Below, one piece after another: positions 12,775-24,300 of a stretch of DNA of 64,000 bases. The notes beneath the pieces are model-generated. The model searched no databases. It had not been told where the DNA came from and saw only the letters and a list, made by a program, of their open reading frames with translations. The first letter of the stretch is position 1, and every line of letters starts with the position of its first letter. This DNA is from Symbiodinium natans (taxonomy: Eukaryota > Sar > Dinophyceae > Suessiales > Symbiodiniaceae). The stretch is from assembly GCA_905221605.1 (NCBI GenBank), contig CAJNDS010000811.1:1-64000 (forward strand), written 5' to 3'. The translations under genes were made by a program, and so were the position numbers.

Positions 12775-12798
12775 CTCTCTCTCTCTCTCTCTCTCTCC
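12775..12798. repeat. (CT)n microsatellite
   Basis: A short pure CT run of about 22 bp. Confidence 0.9.
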
Positions 12799-12869
12799 AC
12801 AGCTGTGCTGATGCAGAGCTACGGTCCCTGCCGGGCATGCAGGCGAGCGTAGCATCTTCGGCAGATCTG

Positions 12870-13448
12870 GGGAGCTTCATACATGAAGAGGTGAGCCGGT
12901 GATGCGCTGACGCAGTTTCTTGCAATTGCGGTGGAATTTTGGGAGAGGCAGCTTCATGCAAAACCCAGAGGAAAATGGGCGAAAAGCTGCGCAACACTCG
13001 GAGGCCGGGGCCATCTTCTCGCAGTTGAACTTACGCGCCAGAACAGCCAGGGATGGCTCGATGACCTGAGAGGCCGCCCAGGGCAGGATGTGCAAGCTAC
13101 AAAGAAGTTCCCCCTCAAATCCGCTAACTAATTCAAACAACACAAAATTAAGCACCATGCCAAAACTTACCTCGCGGACGTAGCTCTGCAAAACCAAAGG
13201 CATTGCCGAAACAGCCACATCAACCAGTCCATAATTCAAAGGCTGTTGAGGCGAACGCAAGCTCTCAAGATGTTTGACAATGCTGGTAGCACAGAGGCAC
13301 AGAAGGGGAAATCTAACACCAGCCTCTAATAGTAGAACATGTTTCCGTGCCGGCCGCAATGGAAGACTTGGAAATGTCAGAGGCATGCAGCTTCTGAAGT
13401 TTGAGGACATGGCGATCCGGCACACAACGTTGCAAAGAAACTCATGAA
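12870..13448 (-). CDS. partial multi-exon gene, helical protein of unknown family
   Basis: Three minus-strand exons join in phase. They are 13,448-13,385 (HEFLCNVVCRIAMSSNF, ending at a GC donor), 13,282-13,171 (37 codons, VKHLESLRSPQQPLNYG to LQSYVRE) and 13,065-13,035 (VIEPSLAVLA). The last two end at consensus GTAAGT donors, the strongest in this region. The text is helical with regular leucines, as in HEAT or ARM proteins, but I do not recognise a family. A further exon starting near 12,918 is possible in the right phase. Upstream, around 13,450-13,560, a frame containing YVGIFRWIDEEGFGRR may hold the preceding exon. The ends of the gene are not determined. Confidence 0.5.
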
Positions 13449-13597
13449 CTGCGAAAGCAAGGGAACAAGGGCCCAGAAGACCAAAGACGGGGCGAGAAAT
13501 GCCTGGCGCCTGCGCCCAAAGCCCTCTTCATCAATCCAGCGAAAAATTCCGACATACCTCATGGCTACCTGCTGCCTGTCAGGTTTACCTGGTAAGC

Positions 13598-13640
13598 CCA
13601 AACCCTAAACTCTGCACCCTAAACCCTAAACCCTAAAGCT
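13598..13640. repeat. interstitial telomere-type repeat (CCCTAAA)
   Basis: Three to five copies of CCCTAAA, one degenerate, lie in tandem. TTTAGGG is the telomere unit reported for dinoflagellates. The site is internal in this window, so it is a relic or an insertion. Confidence 0.8.
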
Positions 13641-14177
13641 TGTGGCCTTTCTGGGCAACCTGCGCCTTCTCCCTTTCTTGGGCTCCCGGGCGCCGCCGCG
13701 GAGGCGCAGCACCAGGTGCAGCGTGGACTCCTCTTGGTTTCAGGATTGTGTGTAGCTCCGTGTGTGTACAGGCGTCCAGTTTTGCGAGGACGGCCGCGAA
13801 GCGGTTATATTTTTGCTCCAACCTCGTTATGTGCCTTGCTAAGTGCCGGTGATCTTTTGCGCCATCGGCTTAAGGGCCCCTGATTGTTTGATTGGCATGT
13901 AGGCTTTATCAGGCCGAATCCGGAAAACATCAATGTGCTTGTTTTTGCGATTGCACTGCGACTGCGTGGCCTTCTGGATGTTGTAGTCACTGAGGGTGCG
14001 GCCGTCCTGCCACGATGCTAATCGCATCTTGCTGAGTAGAGCACTGCAAACACCGGGTCCCGGCCACAACACAGCATGAGGGAGCCTCCAACTGCTTGCC
14101 GGCGAAGATCAAGCGCTGCTGGTCGGGAGGGATGCCTTCCTAGGCGTGGAACGAGGTCTCATGTGTGATGATGCTGA

Positions 14178-14252
14178 TTGATGGCATGTTGATGGCATGT
14201 TGATGGCATGTTGATGGCATGTTGATGGCATGTTGATGGCATGTTGATGGCT
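14178..14252. repeat. 11-bp tandem repeat, about 6.5 copies
   Basis: The unit GATGGCATGTT is repeated about six and a half times without change. Confidence 0.95.
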
Positions 14253-14339
14253 CAGGGAGCGTCTTTGTCCTGGATCTTGGCCTGGCAAACAGCGGCAGCC
14301 CGCTGCGACATAAGTTGTGAAGCACACGACTGGCCTTCA

Positions 14340-15300
14340 CGTTGTCGATGGTGTCAGACGCCTCGAATGCGGATGTCTTTCGGGGACCTGGGGCCCCTAC
14401 TTTGGAGTGCTTCCTGCTCCATCCCTACCTCGACATCCAGCGTGATAGTCTTCCCCGTCAGCGTCTTGACCTCGCTACCCACCGTCTCTCTCTTAGCAGC
14501 CGCGACAGCCCGAAAATCTCAATTCGAGCTGGGACCGAAGCGAAGATTTGCATGGCTCCCAAGTGGCTCGCAAGCCCGGGCCCCCCGCCCCTATTCGACT
14601 CGACGCCTCTTGAGAAGATCTGACAACGGAACGGAATCGGGCCGCGTTGCTTTGGGCTCACAGGATGTTGTTGCCAGTTGGCAACTCGAAGAGGCGAGCA
14701 AGTCAAAGCACCTTGAGATTTCGCTGCGACAGGCAGTGCTGCAAGTCCAGCCGCTCACATGTCCATGAGGTCGTAGGACATAGAGCCCGCAGGACGTTCT
14801 GCCAAGGAAGCGTGCTGTACCGGTAGAACGGGCCAACAAAGAGCTGACAAAACCAAGCAGGAAGGGCAAGAGCGAAAACGAAAACCCCCCTTCCCCAATC
14901 CTCACCTGCGGAAACATCCAGCACACTCGTCTTGCGGACGTAGGACTCGCTCGTCACCACCTCGGAACAGCGGACCTTGTTTCCTGTCACCCTTCGACTC
15001 CAAAGACTGCTCTACCTCCGATACCCACTGCTCCCTCCGCCGTTCTCTCCTTCTTGCCCTCCCCCCCCCCCCTCTGTCCCTTTCTGCTCTCCGTTCTGCT
15101 CTGTTCTGCTCTGCTCTCCGCACCTCTTGCTCGAAGCCGCTGATCCTGGCACCGCCAACTTGGTCCATGTAAAGCCCTGTCTGAACACTGCTGAAAGCTC
15201 CTAAGTCGCTCAAGGATGAAGGTGCCTCTGAGACAGCTCCATGATCTGGCTCAGCTTTCCCTCGGGTCGGGAGATTTGAGGCAGGCAGAGGAAGATCTTG
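14340..15300. other. no gene recognised
   Basis: This stretch lies just past the proposed CSN3 stop on the minus strand. Several frames are open on both strands. One minus-strand frame (15,290-15,190) could encode a different CSN3 tail if the last exon is spliced on. Otherwise nothing supportable is seen. Confidence 0.4.
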
Positions 15301-15312
15301 AGCACCCTCTGT

Positions 15313-18300
15313 TCAGTAGTTTCTTTTTTTCTCCACTTTAGGGGCTTTAATACTAAAGAGGCTTAGAGAGGAGGCACCCCCCTTTGCCTCGAGCGTCTGC
15401 ATCATGTCCATGTCCAGGTCCTCTGCGTCCTCGAAGGACACATTGCCGGTGCGCTGGTCGATCCTGGCCTGCCCCCCCCAAGAGCCCAAACGGTCGGACG
15501 GAGGAGAAGGGGGTGGCTCTAAGTGCCGGGGCCTCCTTATCAGGGCTGATTTCAGGGAGTGGAGGGTGCGGGGGCCTAGAGAAGATCTCCCTGTTCCCTG
15601 TGCAGTGCAGCAGTTTCGTTTGCATCGCGCAGCCTGAATCTCACCCTCCGAGATCATGTCGAAGAGCACGGCCTCGGCCTGGCCAAAGGCCCCCGAAATA
15701 TCAGCCACCACCGTCACGGGCTGATAACTCCCCTCCTCTCCTCTCCCCTCCTCTCCCCTCCTCTCCCTTCCCCTTCCCCTTCCCCTTCCCCTTCCCTTTC
15801 CCTTTCCCCCGCCTCGGTATGATCACCTTGCAGACCGGCCTCTGTGCAACCGAAAAGATGCATCCAGCTCGCGGCTGGACTCTGCTGAACTCTGGTTGCT
15901 TGAGGCCTCGGTGGCGATCTCTGCCAGCGACAGCGTCAGGTACCTGAAGTCCAAGTGTACGTACTCTTGACTGAGCATTCACCATGCAGCCATGCATTTG
16001 AGGCGCAAAAAGGCCCCAAAGCTGGCAAAGCTGCTGCGGCTCACGTCTTGGTCAAGGTCAGGATCTTGTGTCTCCTCATTGACGAGAGAACCTGGCAGAG
16101 AGGCGAGTAGCTGGAAGTGAGGCGCAAGATGCTGAAGCGGCTTAAATCGGAGCTTCTCTGGGCTTCTTCCCCTGGCCTGTTTGACCAAGCCCATATTCTG
16201 GTCCGCCTAATGGGAAAAAGGGCGACGCAGGGCACAGGCGGGCACTGGAGCGCAACCCGTCACGAACCGAGTTCTGCAAGTGCCCACCTCTATGGCCGGC
16301 TGCTTCTCTTCAATGATCCTCTGCATTGCGATGGCATCAGCAGCCTTGAAGGCCTGCGAGGGGATTGGCCTTGCGCCTTACTCTTTCATCCCATTACATC
16401 TCTTTGTATCATCTCTGCTTGTAGATATGCGTACAACATACCATTTCGCACCGCTGTCGAAATGAACCGTCTACTTGATAGCGCGCGAGGGGAACCGGCT
16501 CAAGTTGCCTCTGCAATGTCCAGAACGTAGCTCGGGCTCTTCGAATACCTGAGAGCATCACCCTGTCCTGAACCCGTGACAGAAAAGTAGAGTAGAGTCG
16601 TAGAGACCATGTTCAAAAGGTCTCCACCTCACGAGGATGTGCGAGGTGTAGATCGGCAGCATTTTGACCTCACCATGCACCTGCAAAAATGGGTCCAAAC
16701 AGAGAAGCCCCGTTTCTTGCTGCCCCCCTTGCCCAGCCTTGAGGCACAGCAGCACGTACTTCTTGTACGCGTCCGCCTGGGCCGTAGCTCTCGAATTCTC
16801 TCACAAAAGCAAATGATGCTTCGGGGGGGAACTTCTTTGGGCCGATCTTGGGCTCAGGGGCGCGGGCCTGGATGGCACTCAAACAGGATGCAGGGCCTCA
16901 GGGCTCGAGACAAGCCTTTTGCTGTGAAGAAACCCGAGTGAGTCGTACATGCTCTAAAGAGCATGATCTTATCTCACATCTGCTAAGTGAGACAAGGCGC
17001 AGGTGAGGACAACCAACAGGAACTGCAGGGCTTTGAGGAACTCCCGCATTCCTTTCCGAGCTTGATGTGTCGACAAATTTCAGCCGCTTAAGCCGTTTCA
17101 GCCCTTTCAGCTTGAACTTTGGCAAGGAGTGTCCCAAGTGCCGCAGGTGACCACGCGGATTCTCTCATTTTTTCATGTCCATCGACGCTTAGCTCCAGCA
17201 GCTCGCGCGTCATCTGCGACCTCAGTTACTTGGACCATTCTGAGACTCAGCTCGCAACAGCTCGCACAGCTCACAAACCTAACACCGCAGAGTTTTAACT
17301 CCAAGCGAGCTCCCCCCCCGGCAGCTTGGCATCGTCTGACAATGAGCACGGCACCATTGCACAGAAACCTAGACCCACAGATGCGAGAGCCAGCAGTTGT
17401 TCTGCTGGGTCAGCACCTACACTGTACACTCTGTACACTCTGCACACCAAGGATGTCGACGATCGACTCGCAGGTGCTTCGACACTTCGCCAGTGTGCTG
17501 CAAACAGCCTGCGACGGCTCCGTCACATCCCCCAAACACAGCCGGGTGCGGCGCAGCGCCGCCTCTGCAGCCTGCGTGGCCCTTGCCACGTCCACGGCAG
17601 AGGTCGGCGAGAGGCACCTCAGGAGATGCTGCGCCTGCGCCACCTCGGACTCGGCGCCCAGTGGCTCAGCAAAGCGCCTTACCAATACTTCTCCGCGGTC
17701 CGTGATGAGGCGGAACTCGCCAGACTGTCAAGGGCAGGGAAGGCAAGATTGGCAAGATGCAGCTGCTGCAGCTTCAACAAAAGAAGCACACTGCTACTTG
17801 TCCGCCAATTTTTCTAGTAGAATGGATGTTCCCAGCCTTCCCCAGCTCCGACGCGTTCTGGGCCTCGAACTCCATGCGGGCTCCCTTTGCGAAAAGCACG
17901 CGCGCCCGACGCCGCTCACCCCACCGAAAGACGGTGAGCTGAGCAAAGGCATCTGCAAGCTCTGCCTCATGCAGCCAACCTCCCACAAACTGGCCGATGT
18001 CAGACTTGACCGGAACCCATCCCGGGCATCCCGGGCATCCCGGACCCGCCGGACCCTCACAGTCATTCTGGCGAAGCCACGACACGGCCTCCTGCACAAG
18101 GGAGATCAGCCTGCAGGAGAAGGCCGAGTCTCCGGGTGGGAGCAGGTCCGCGCACAGGATGTCCGGCAGCTCCCACTCCATGTTCGCAGAAACCAGCTTC
18201 CAGAAGCCGCCTTTCAGGGAGGACTCCAGGAAGGCCCACTGGCACTGGCCATCATCAAAGGCTTCCACACTCGCCTCGTTCTGGCCCATGCGTATTGTTG

Positions 18301-21300
18301 AGAGTGGTGTCCAGGAAAGCATCACTGGACCTTCGCCAAAGGTACCCATACGCGCAGCTGGAGAGATACTGTCGCTGCTGTGATGGGACGCGCCGTCCCT
18401 AAACTCGGGAAGCGGCACCGTCACGCAGGTGCCGCCATCGAGAACTTGGCCGCTCGCAAGGCACTGCCGCAATTTTTCTGCAAGGCCCTGTATTACGCCA
18501 ACGCTCTGACCGGATTCGCAGCTCTGTCGCAGCAAAGCAATCAGCAGAGGGTGGACCCACGCAACCTCAACCCATTCCAAGGACTCAACCGCAAAGCACT
18601 GCACCTGCTTGACACATTCGTGGAGGATCCCAGCAGCTCGATCCGAGCTGCGAAAGAGCCGCCGCGGGCCTGGCCCTTCCAACCCGTCCTCAGCATCAGC
18701 CGTCTCAGCCTTCTCAGCCTGCACTTCCTGCAGACGAACTGTGGAGGACCCGGTCGCCCGAAGCCACTGGACTGCAAATGTCCTTCCGTGCGGGGCCAGC
18801 AGCACACGAGCCGAACCATCCAAGGAAGAAACTTCCACGCTTCCATCCTCATGGGCTTCAGCGGCTTCAACATGTGATGGCCACACTACGCATGTGGGCT
18901 TGGTAAAGCTCTGGCAAAGCTCGGCTGGCTGCAGAGATGATGGATATGGGTGGAACTGATCCCTCACAGCTGCCGCCGCCATGATCTTGGCACGCAGGTC
19001 TGTTGCTCCGTACTGGGGGGAGCAAGTTGACAACAACCGCTGGCGCCGGCCATCGGGACCGAAGAAAGTTGCCTTTGCTGCCGTGGGCGGATGCAGAATG
19101 ACCGCAGAGCCGTCGCTGAAGGTCGCTTCGGCCCGGCCGCTGACGTAGAGAACCAGCCGCTCGATGGCCCACTTCCCCGATGAGGGCGAGGGCGAACCCG
19201 GCATCAGACGACTTCTGACATCTAAGTTGGATAAGTAAGGGGTAATGGGCAGGGGTATATAGGACTGCTTCTCTGACCTGGCTCATTGGACTTGTTGTGC
19301 ATGCCCTGCACTTCTTTTCTTGGTTAAGCTTCATTAAGCCCAGGAGTACCCAATGTGTCGAAGGCATGCCGCGCAGAGACCTTGCTTGTCCGTGCACTTC
19401 TGACAGAGCTGAGCTGGTGGCGCCAGCGCCAAAGCGGATTGAGCGACCTGAGAGAATCCCAGAGATTCTGAGAAGCACGGCTTTCTGAACATGTCCCACA
19501 CACAGTGATGTCAAAAGTTGCTTGCCTTTAGTGAAAGAAATCGCGGGACAAAAGAAGGGAAAAAAGATATAAACCTGTCATCATGGTACCAGCCCCCTTG
19601 ACCTCGAAATCCGTTCGATTCCGAAAACCTACTTTTACTGGACACCGGCCTCGCCGGCCTCGCCGGCCTCCCGCTCTTCGGCACCCGCTTGGCACATCAG
19701 GTCTTTGTCGCCTTTGTCGCCTTGATCCCCCTCAGGCGGAACCTGGAGAGCAGCCCAGCCAGCTTGTTTTGCTCGCAGCAAAGCTGCAATTAATTTAGCT
19801 CATTGAAGGTGCTGAGAGACTGCACATGTGCGAAAAGGTAAAAGCACCTGCAGCACGTGGCAGTACGCGGCATGTAAACAAGGTGCTCTGATGTGACAAA
19901 AGGCAGAATGCTGAATTGACTTCCGCGGGAAACGACTGTGATCCTACTCGCGTCGACCCACTTCTGCGGCGAAGCATCCATGAACGCATTCCCTGTTTTC
20001 AGCCACCGCCGATCAGAGCGACCGAAACCCCATTCCATGACACATTCAGTACACGTAGTTGATGTGGTGATGCAGCACTGAAAGACACAATCCATGAATG
20101 CGCGTGCATGCGCTTACAACCAATGTTCCGACACCACGCGTAATTATCGGGCTGCGCGATGCAAACGCCCTCGCGGGGCAAATTTCAATGCTGAAACGAG
20201 AAGTGCAGGGATCCTCAACAAATCGATCTTCTAGCGCTTGGAATCGCTGTCCGCAACGCGTGCCTTCAAGTGGTCGTTTTGGATCTGGATGGGCTCGGCG
20301 TACCACGCCTCCCTGGAAGCCAAGCGCTCCAAGGAGGCCCCCTTGGGCTTCTCGCCTTCGGCTCCTTTTGCCCCTTTCGGCACGGCGGGCGCAGCCGGCG
20401 CAGCCGGCGCAGCCGGCGCAGCTGGCGCAGCTGGCGCAGCTGGCGCAGCTGGCACCGGGCAGCTCGTCACCGCAATCTCTTCACAGTCAAAGGCCTTCCC
20501 ACACCCACACAGCACGCCAGCACTCGTTGCGTTGCAATAGCCTCTTTACCATCCCTGAAAAACACTCGGCCTCCTTCTCAGGGGCAGGCTCAGCCTTCTT
20601 TGGCTCCTGTACATTTCATTGCGTATGGTATTATTGCAGCTGCGGCGAGCTTCGCACAAGACACGTGCGCAGATGCTACGTTGCCTTGCCTTGTCAGAAA
20701 TTTTGAGCAGAGGCCAAATACAGCGCTGGACAAAGACATGTCTAACACCATGAAGCACGTCTCAATTTTGAAGCGAGCCTGGAGGCCAGGCACTGCATCA
20801 GGAGCGCACGAAACGCAGGACACCCTGAGAGCATCTGCAAAGCGTCTAAAGTGCAAACTGTGTAACCATGAGACACATCTCAAGAACGAGCAAGTAGCAG
20901 TAGCATGGAGTAGCGTGGGGCGAAGCCTCACAGCACATTGGAGGACTGCCACAACCTCCGCCGTCGACGTCGAAACCTCTGCACGGTGGCCCAACGCTGG
21001 GTCAGGATGGAACGGTTGCAACGTCTCAAAAAAAAAACGGTCCTAGGAATGGTACGATTTTCCTCTGAGGTCCGGTGCCATCTCGACCGACGTGCGATGG
21101 AAACGGCCTGGAGCTCGGCCCTGCTCTTGGGCACGCGCCACCTCACATATCCCCCGCACATCCCCACATCGCATCACATTAATCTCAACACTCAGAAAAG
21201 ACGCACGTAACTGTGAATGCTTCCCCAAAGCCTCTGCCGACAAGTCGAAGCAGACGGAGGCCAGCACCTGAACTTCAGAGTTCTGTGGAGCTTCCCCTTT

Positions 21301-24300
21301 CCACCGCTTCGAAGTTCGGGAGGCCTGCAGTCGGCCCTTGCGGCCCTCTGGCCGGGAAGCCAGCAGCACCCAGAACGGCAGCCGAGCCATCGCCTCAAGC
21401 ACACAGCATGCGGCAGTTTTTTTTGGGCTTGCTTCGCCCCCCCCTTCGGCCGCACCTGACCCGGCGCCTCGAACAGCATGGCCTTACCTCTCGGACTGTC
21501 CGACTAAAACAATCAGGAAGATGCACTAGATGTCTAAGAGCTCCTACCACAGCTTGAGTAGACACGTTGAGACCTAACCGTTCACAGCACCTTGCCATTC
21601 CTGGGCCACCTTATTCATGGAAATATTGAGTTTCTCGTCAATTTCGTAAAGGATAAGCAAGGAAAACCTGTGTTACGGTTGCACTTACCAACAAGTCAGG
21701 AAAGACCTTCGTCTACAAATAAACTACCTCATGTCTATGTCTGGCTCTTGTCGGCAAGAAGAAACACTCCGTTTCCCTTTCAGACGTACTCCGTGCAAAA
21801 AGCGAAAGTATGAGTAAATCGATGATAGACTGGTACGCTCCAATTGAAACACGTTTCGCCAGCATGCTCTTAAAGATGGCTTGGCTGTCATTGCGCGCAT
21901 TTGACGAGGCAGGAGGGGAGCATCATGAGCATCAGCTGGGTACGTTTCCGGCCACATGGCGCCCCCTGACAAGACCAACTGCCCCAATGATTGTGCCCAT
22001 TTGACGAGGCAGGAGGAAAGCATCATGAGCATCAGACGGGTACATTTCAGGCAACCAACTGCCCCAGTGAGTGCGCGCATTTGACGAGGCAGGAGGGTAG
22101 TATCATGAGCATCAGCCGGGTACATTTCCGGCCACATGGCGCCCCCTAGACTCCGGATGATGCAAAACCAACTGCCCCAGTGATTGCGCGCATTTGACGA
22201 GGGAGGAGGGGAGCATCATGAGCATCAGTTGGGCACATTTCCGGCCACATGGCGCCCCCTAGACTCGAGATGTTGCAAGACCAACTGCCCCAGTGATTGC
22301 GCCCATTTGACGAGGCAGGAGGGGGAGCATCATGAGCATCAGCCGGGTACATTTCCGGCCACATGGCGCCCCCTAGACTCCAGATGTTGCAAAACCAACT
22401 GCCCCAGTGATTGCGCGCATTTGACGAGGCAGGAGGGGAGCATCATGAGCATCAGCCGGGTACATTTCCGGCCACATGGCGCCCCCTAGACTCCAGATGT
22501 TGCAAAACCAACTGCCCCAGTGATTGCGCACACTTCACGAGGCAGGAGGGGAGCATCATGAGCATCAGCTGGGTTCATTTCCGGCCACATGGCGCCCCCA
22601 AGACTCCAGATGTTGCAAAACCAACTGCCCCAGTGATTGCGCACATTTCACGAGGCAGGAGAGCATCATGAGCATCAGCTGGGCACATTTCTGGCCACAT
22701 GGCGCCCCCTAGACTCCAGATGTTGCAAAACCAACTGCCCCAGTGATTGAGGGGAGCATCATGAGCATCAGCTGGGTACATTTCCGGCCACATGGCGCCC
22801 CCAAGACTCCAGATGTTGCAAAACCATCTGCCCCAGTGACTGCGCACATTTCACGAGGCAGGAGGGGAGCAGCATGAGCATCAGCTGGGTACGTTTCCGG
22901 CCACATGGCGCCCCCTGGACTCCAGATGTTACAAGACCAACTGCCCCAATGATTGTGCCCATTTGACGAGGCAGGAGGAAAGCATCATGAGCATCAGACG
23001 GATACATTTCAGGCAACCAACTGCCCCAGTGATTGCGCGCATTTGACGAGGCAGGAGGGGAGCATCATGAGCATCAGCCGGGTACATTTCCAGCCACATG
23101 GCGCCCCTGGACTCCAGATGTTACAAGACCAACTGCCCCAATGATTGCGCCCATTTAACGAGGCAGGAGGAAAGCATCATGAGCATCAGACGGGTACATT
23201 TCAGGCCACATGGCGCCCCCTAGACTCCAGATGTCGCAAAACCAACTGCCCCAGTGAGTGCGCGCATTTGACGAGGCAGGAGGGGAGTATCATGAGCATC
23301 AGCGGGTACATTTCCGGCCACATGGCGCCCATAGATACCGGATGTTGCAAAACCAACTGTCCCAGTGATTGCGCGCATTTGACGAGGCAGGAAGGGAGCA
23401 TCATGAGCATCAGCCGGGTACATTTGCGGCGAATGGCGCCCCGGAGACTCCAGATGTTTCAAAACCAACTGCCCCAGTGATTGCGCGCATTTGACGAGGC
23501 AGGAGGGGAGCATCATGAGCATCAGCCGGGTACATTTCCGGCCACATGGCGCCCCCTAGACTCCAGATGTTGCAAAACCAACTGCCCCGGTGATTGCGCG
23601 CATTTGACGAGGCAGGAGGGGAGCATCATGAGCATCAGCCGGGTCACATGGCGCCCCCTAGACTCGGCGTAGTTTTTCGTTAGGGGAAGAGGGCAGACGT
23701 AGCCATTCGCAATATTGGCCCCGGCATTGCAACGTCACACTTTGGTGGCAAATGTTCTGTTCTTGAAAAGTCTCTTAAACGCAGCATCTTGTTTGACGCA
23801 GAGCGCGGGGACAGTTTCTAAGTTGTACCCGTTTGACCAACTTGAAGCCGAACTGTCGCGAACCGGGGAAACCCTGGAAGGCCTCGGCCCCCGAAGCGCA
23901 CGGTGCTCGGCGCGCTTGCCTCCAAGGGAGCCTCTCAGGCACAAACGTGCATTGAAGCACGTCTCCCGTTGGCCACGAGACATGCCCGTGGCTCGAAACA
24001 ACGAAAGAGTCATATCCACAAAGCTCCTCAACGCACTTCGTTTTAGTTTTCATCATTATCTGACTGAACGACTGCTTTCTCCGCACCTACAAAGCGCGCA
24101 TGGCTTGCTAGCATACCCAGCGTGTTGCATGGAGCTGGTCGGAATCTTCGGTCACAAGAGATACACAGGTACATCGAAGTACCAATGGTATGGGGCTGGG
24201 ATTCTGGCTCTGTGGAAAGCTCGGAAGCCCCGCCTGCACAAGAGGGGCCACCAGCTCTGGCGCAAAGTCCAGGGCGCAAAGAGCCAGCACGGGATCCTGC

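Larger units (their letters stand above)
8600..12900. other. no gene recognised; simple repeats
   Basis: Apart from the purine and pyrimidine tracts listed separately, I see no exon with both protein-like text and splice borders. Frames of 100-270 codons near 10.8-11.7 kb are produced by GA/CT repeats. Confidence 0.45.

Noticed and set aside
13505-13570. Cold-shock domain from YVGIFRWIDEEGFGRR
   Set aside because: It resembles the GTVKWFN.EKGFGFI pattern only in part, and the key aromatic after GFG is replaced by Arg. The borders are unclear.
15190-15295. Extra terminal CSN3 exon (RVLKIFLCLPQIS)
   Set aside because: An acceptor and open frame exist, but the preceding exon already ends in an in-frame stop and no good donor precedes that stop. 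Kept as an alternative only.
21880-23670. CRISPR array
   Set aside because: Units vary in length, spacers are not unique (the whole 113 bp is repeated), no cas genes are present and the genome is eukaryotic.
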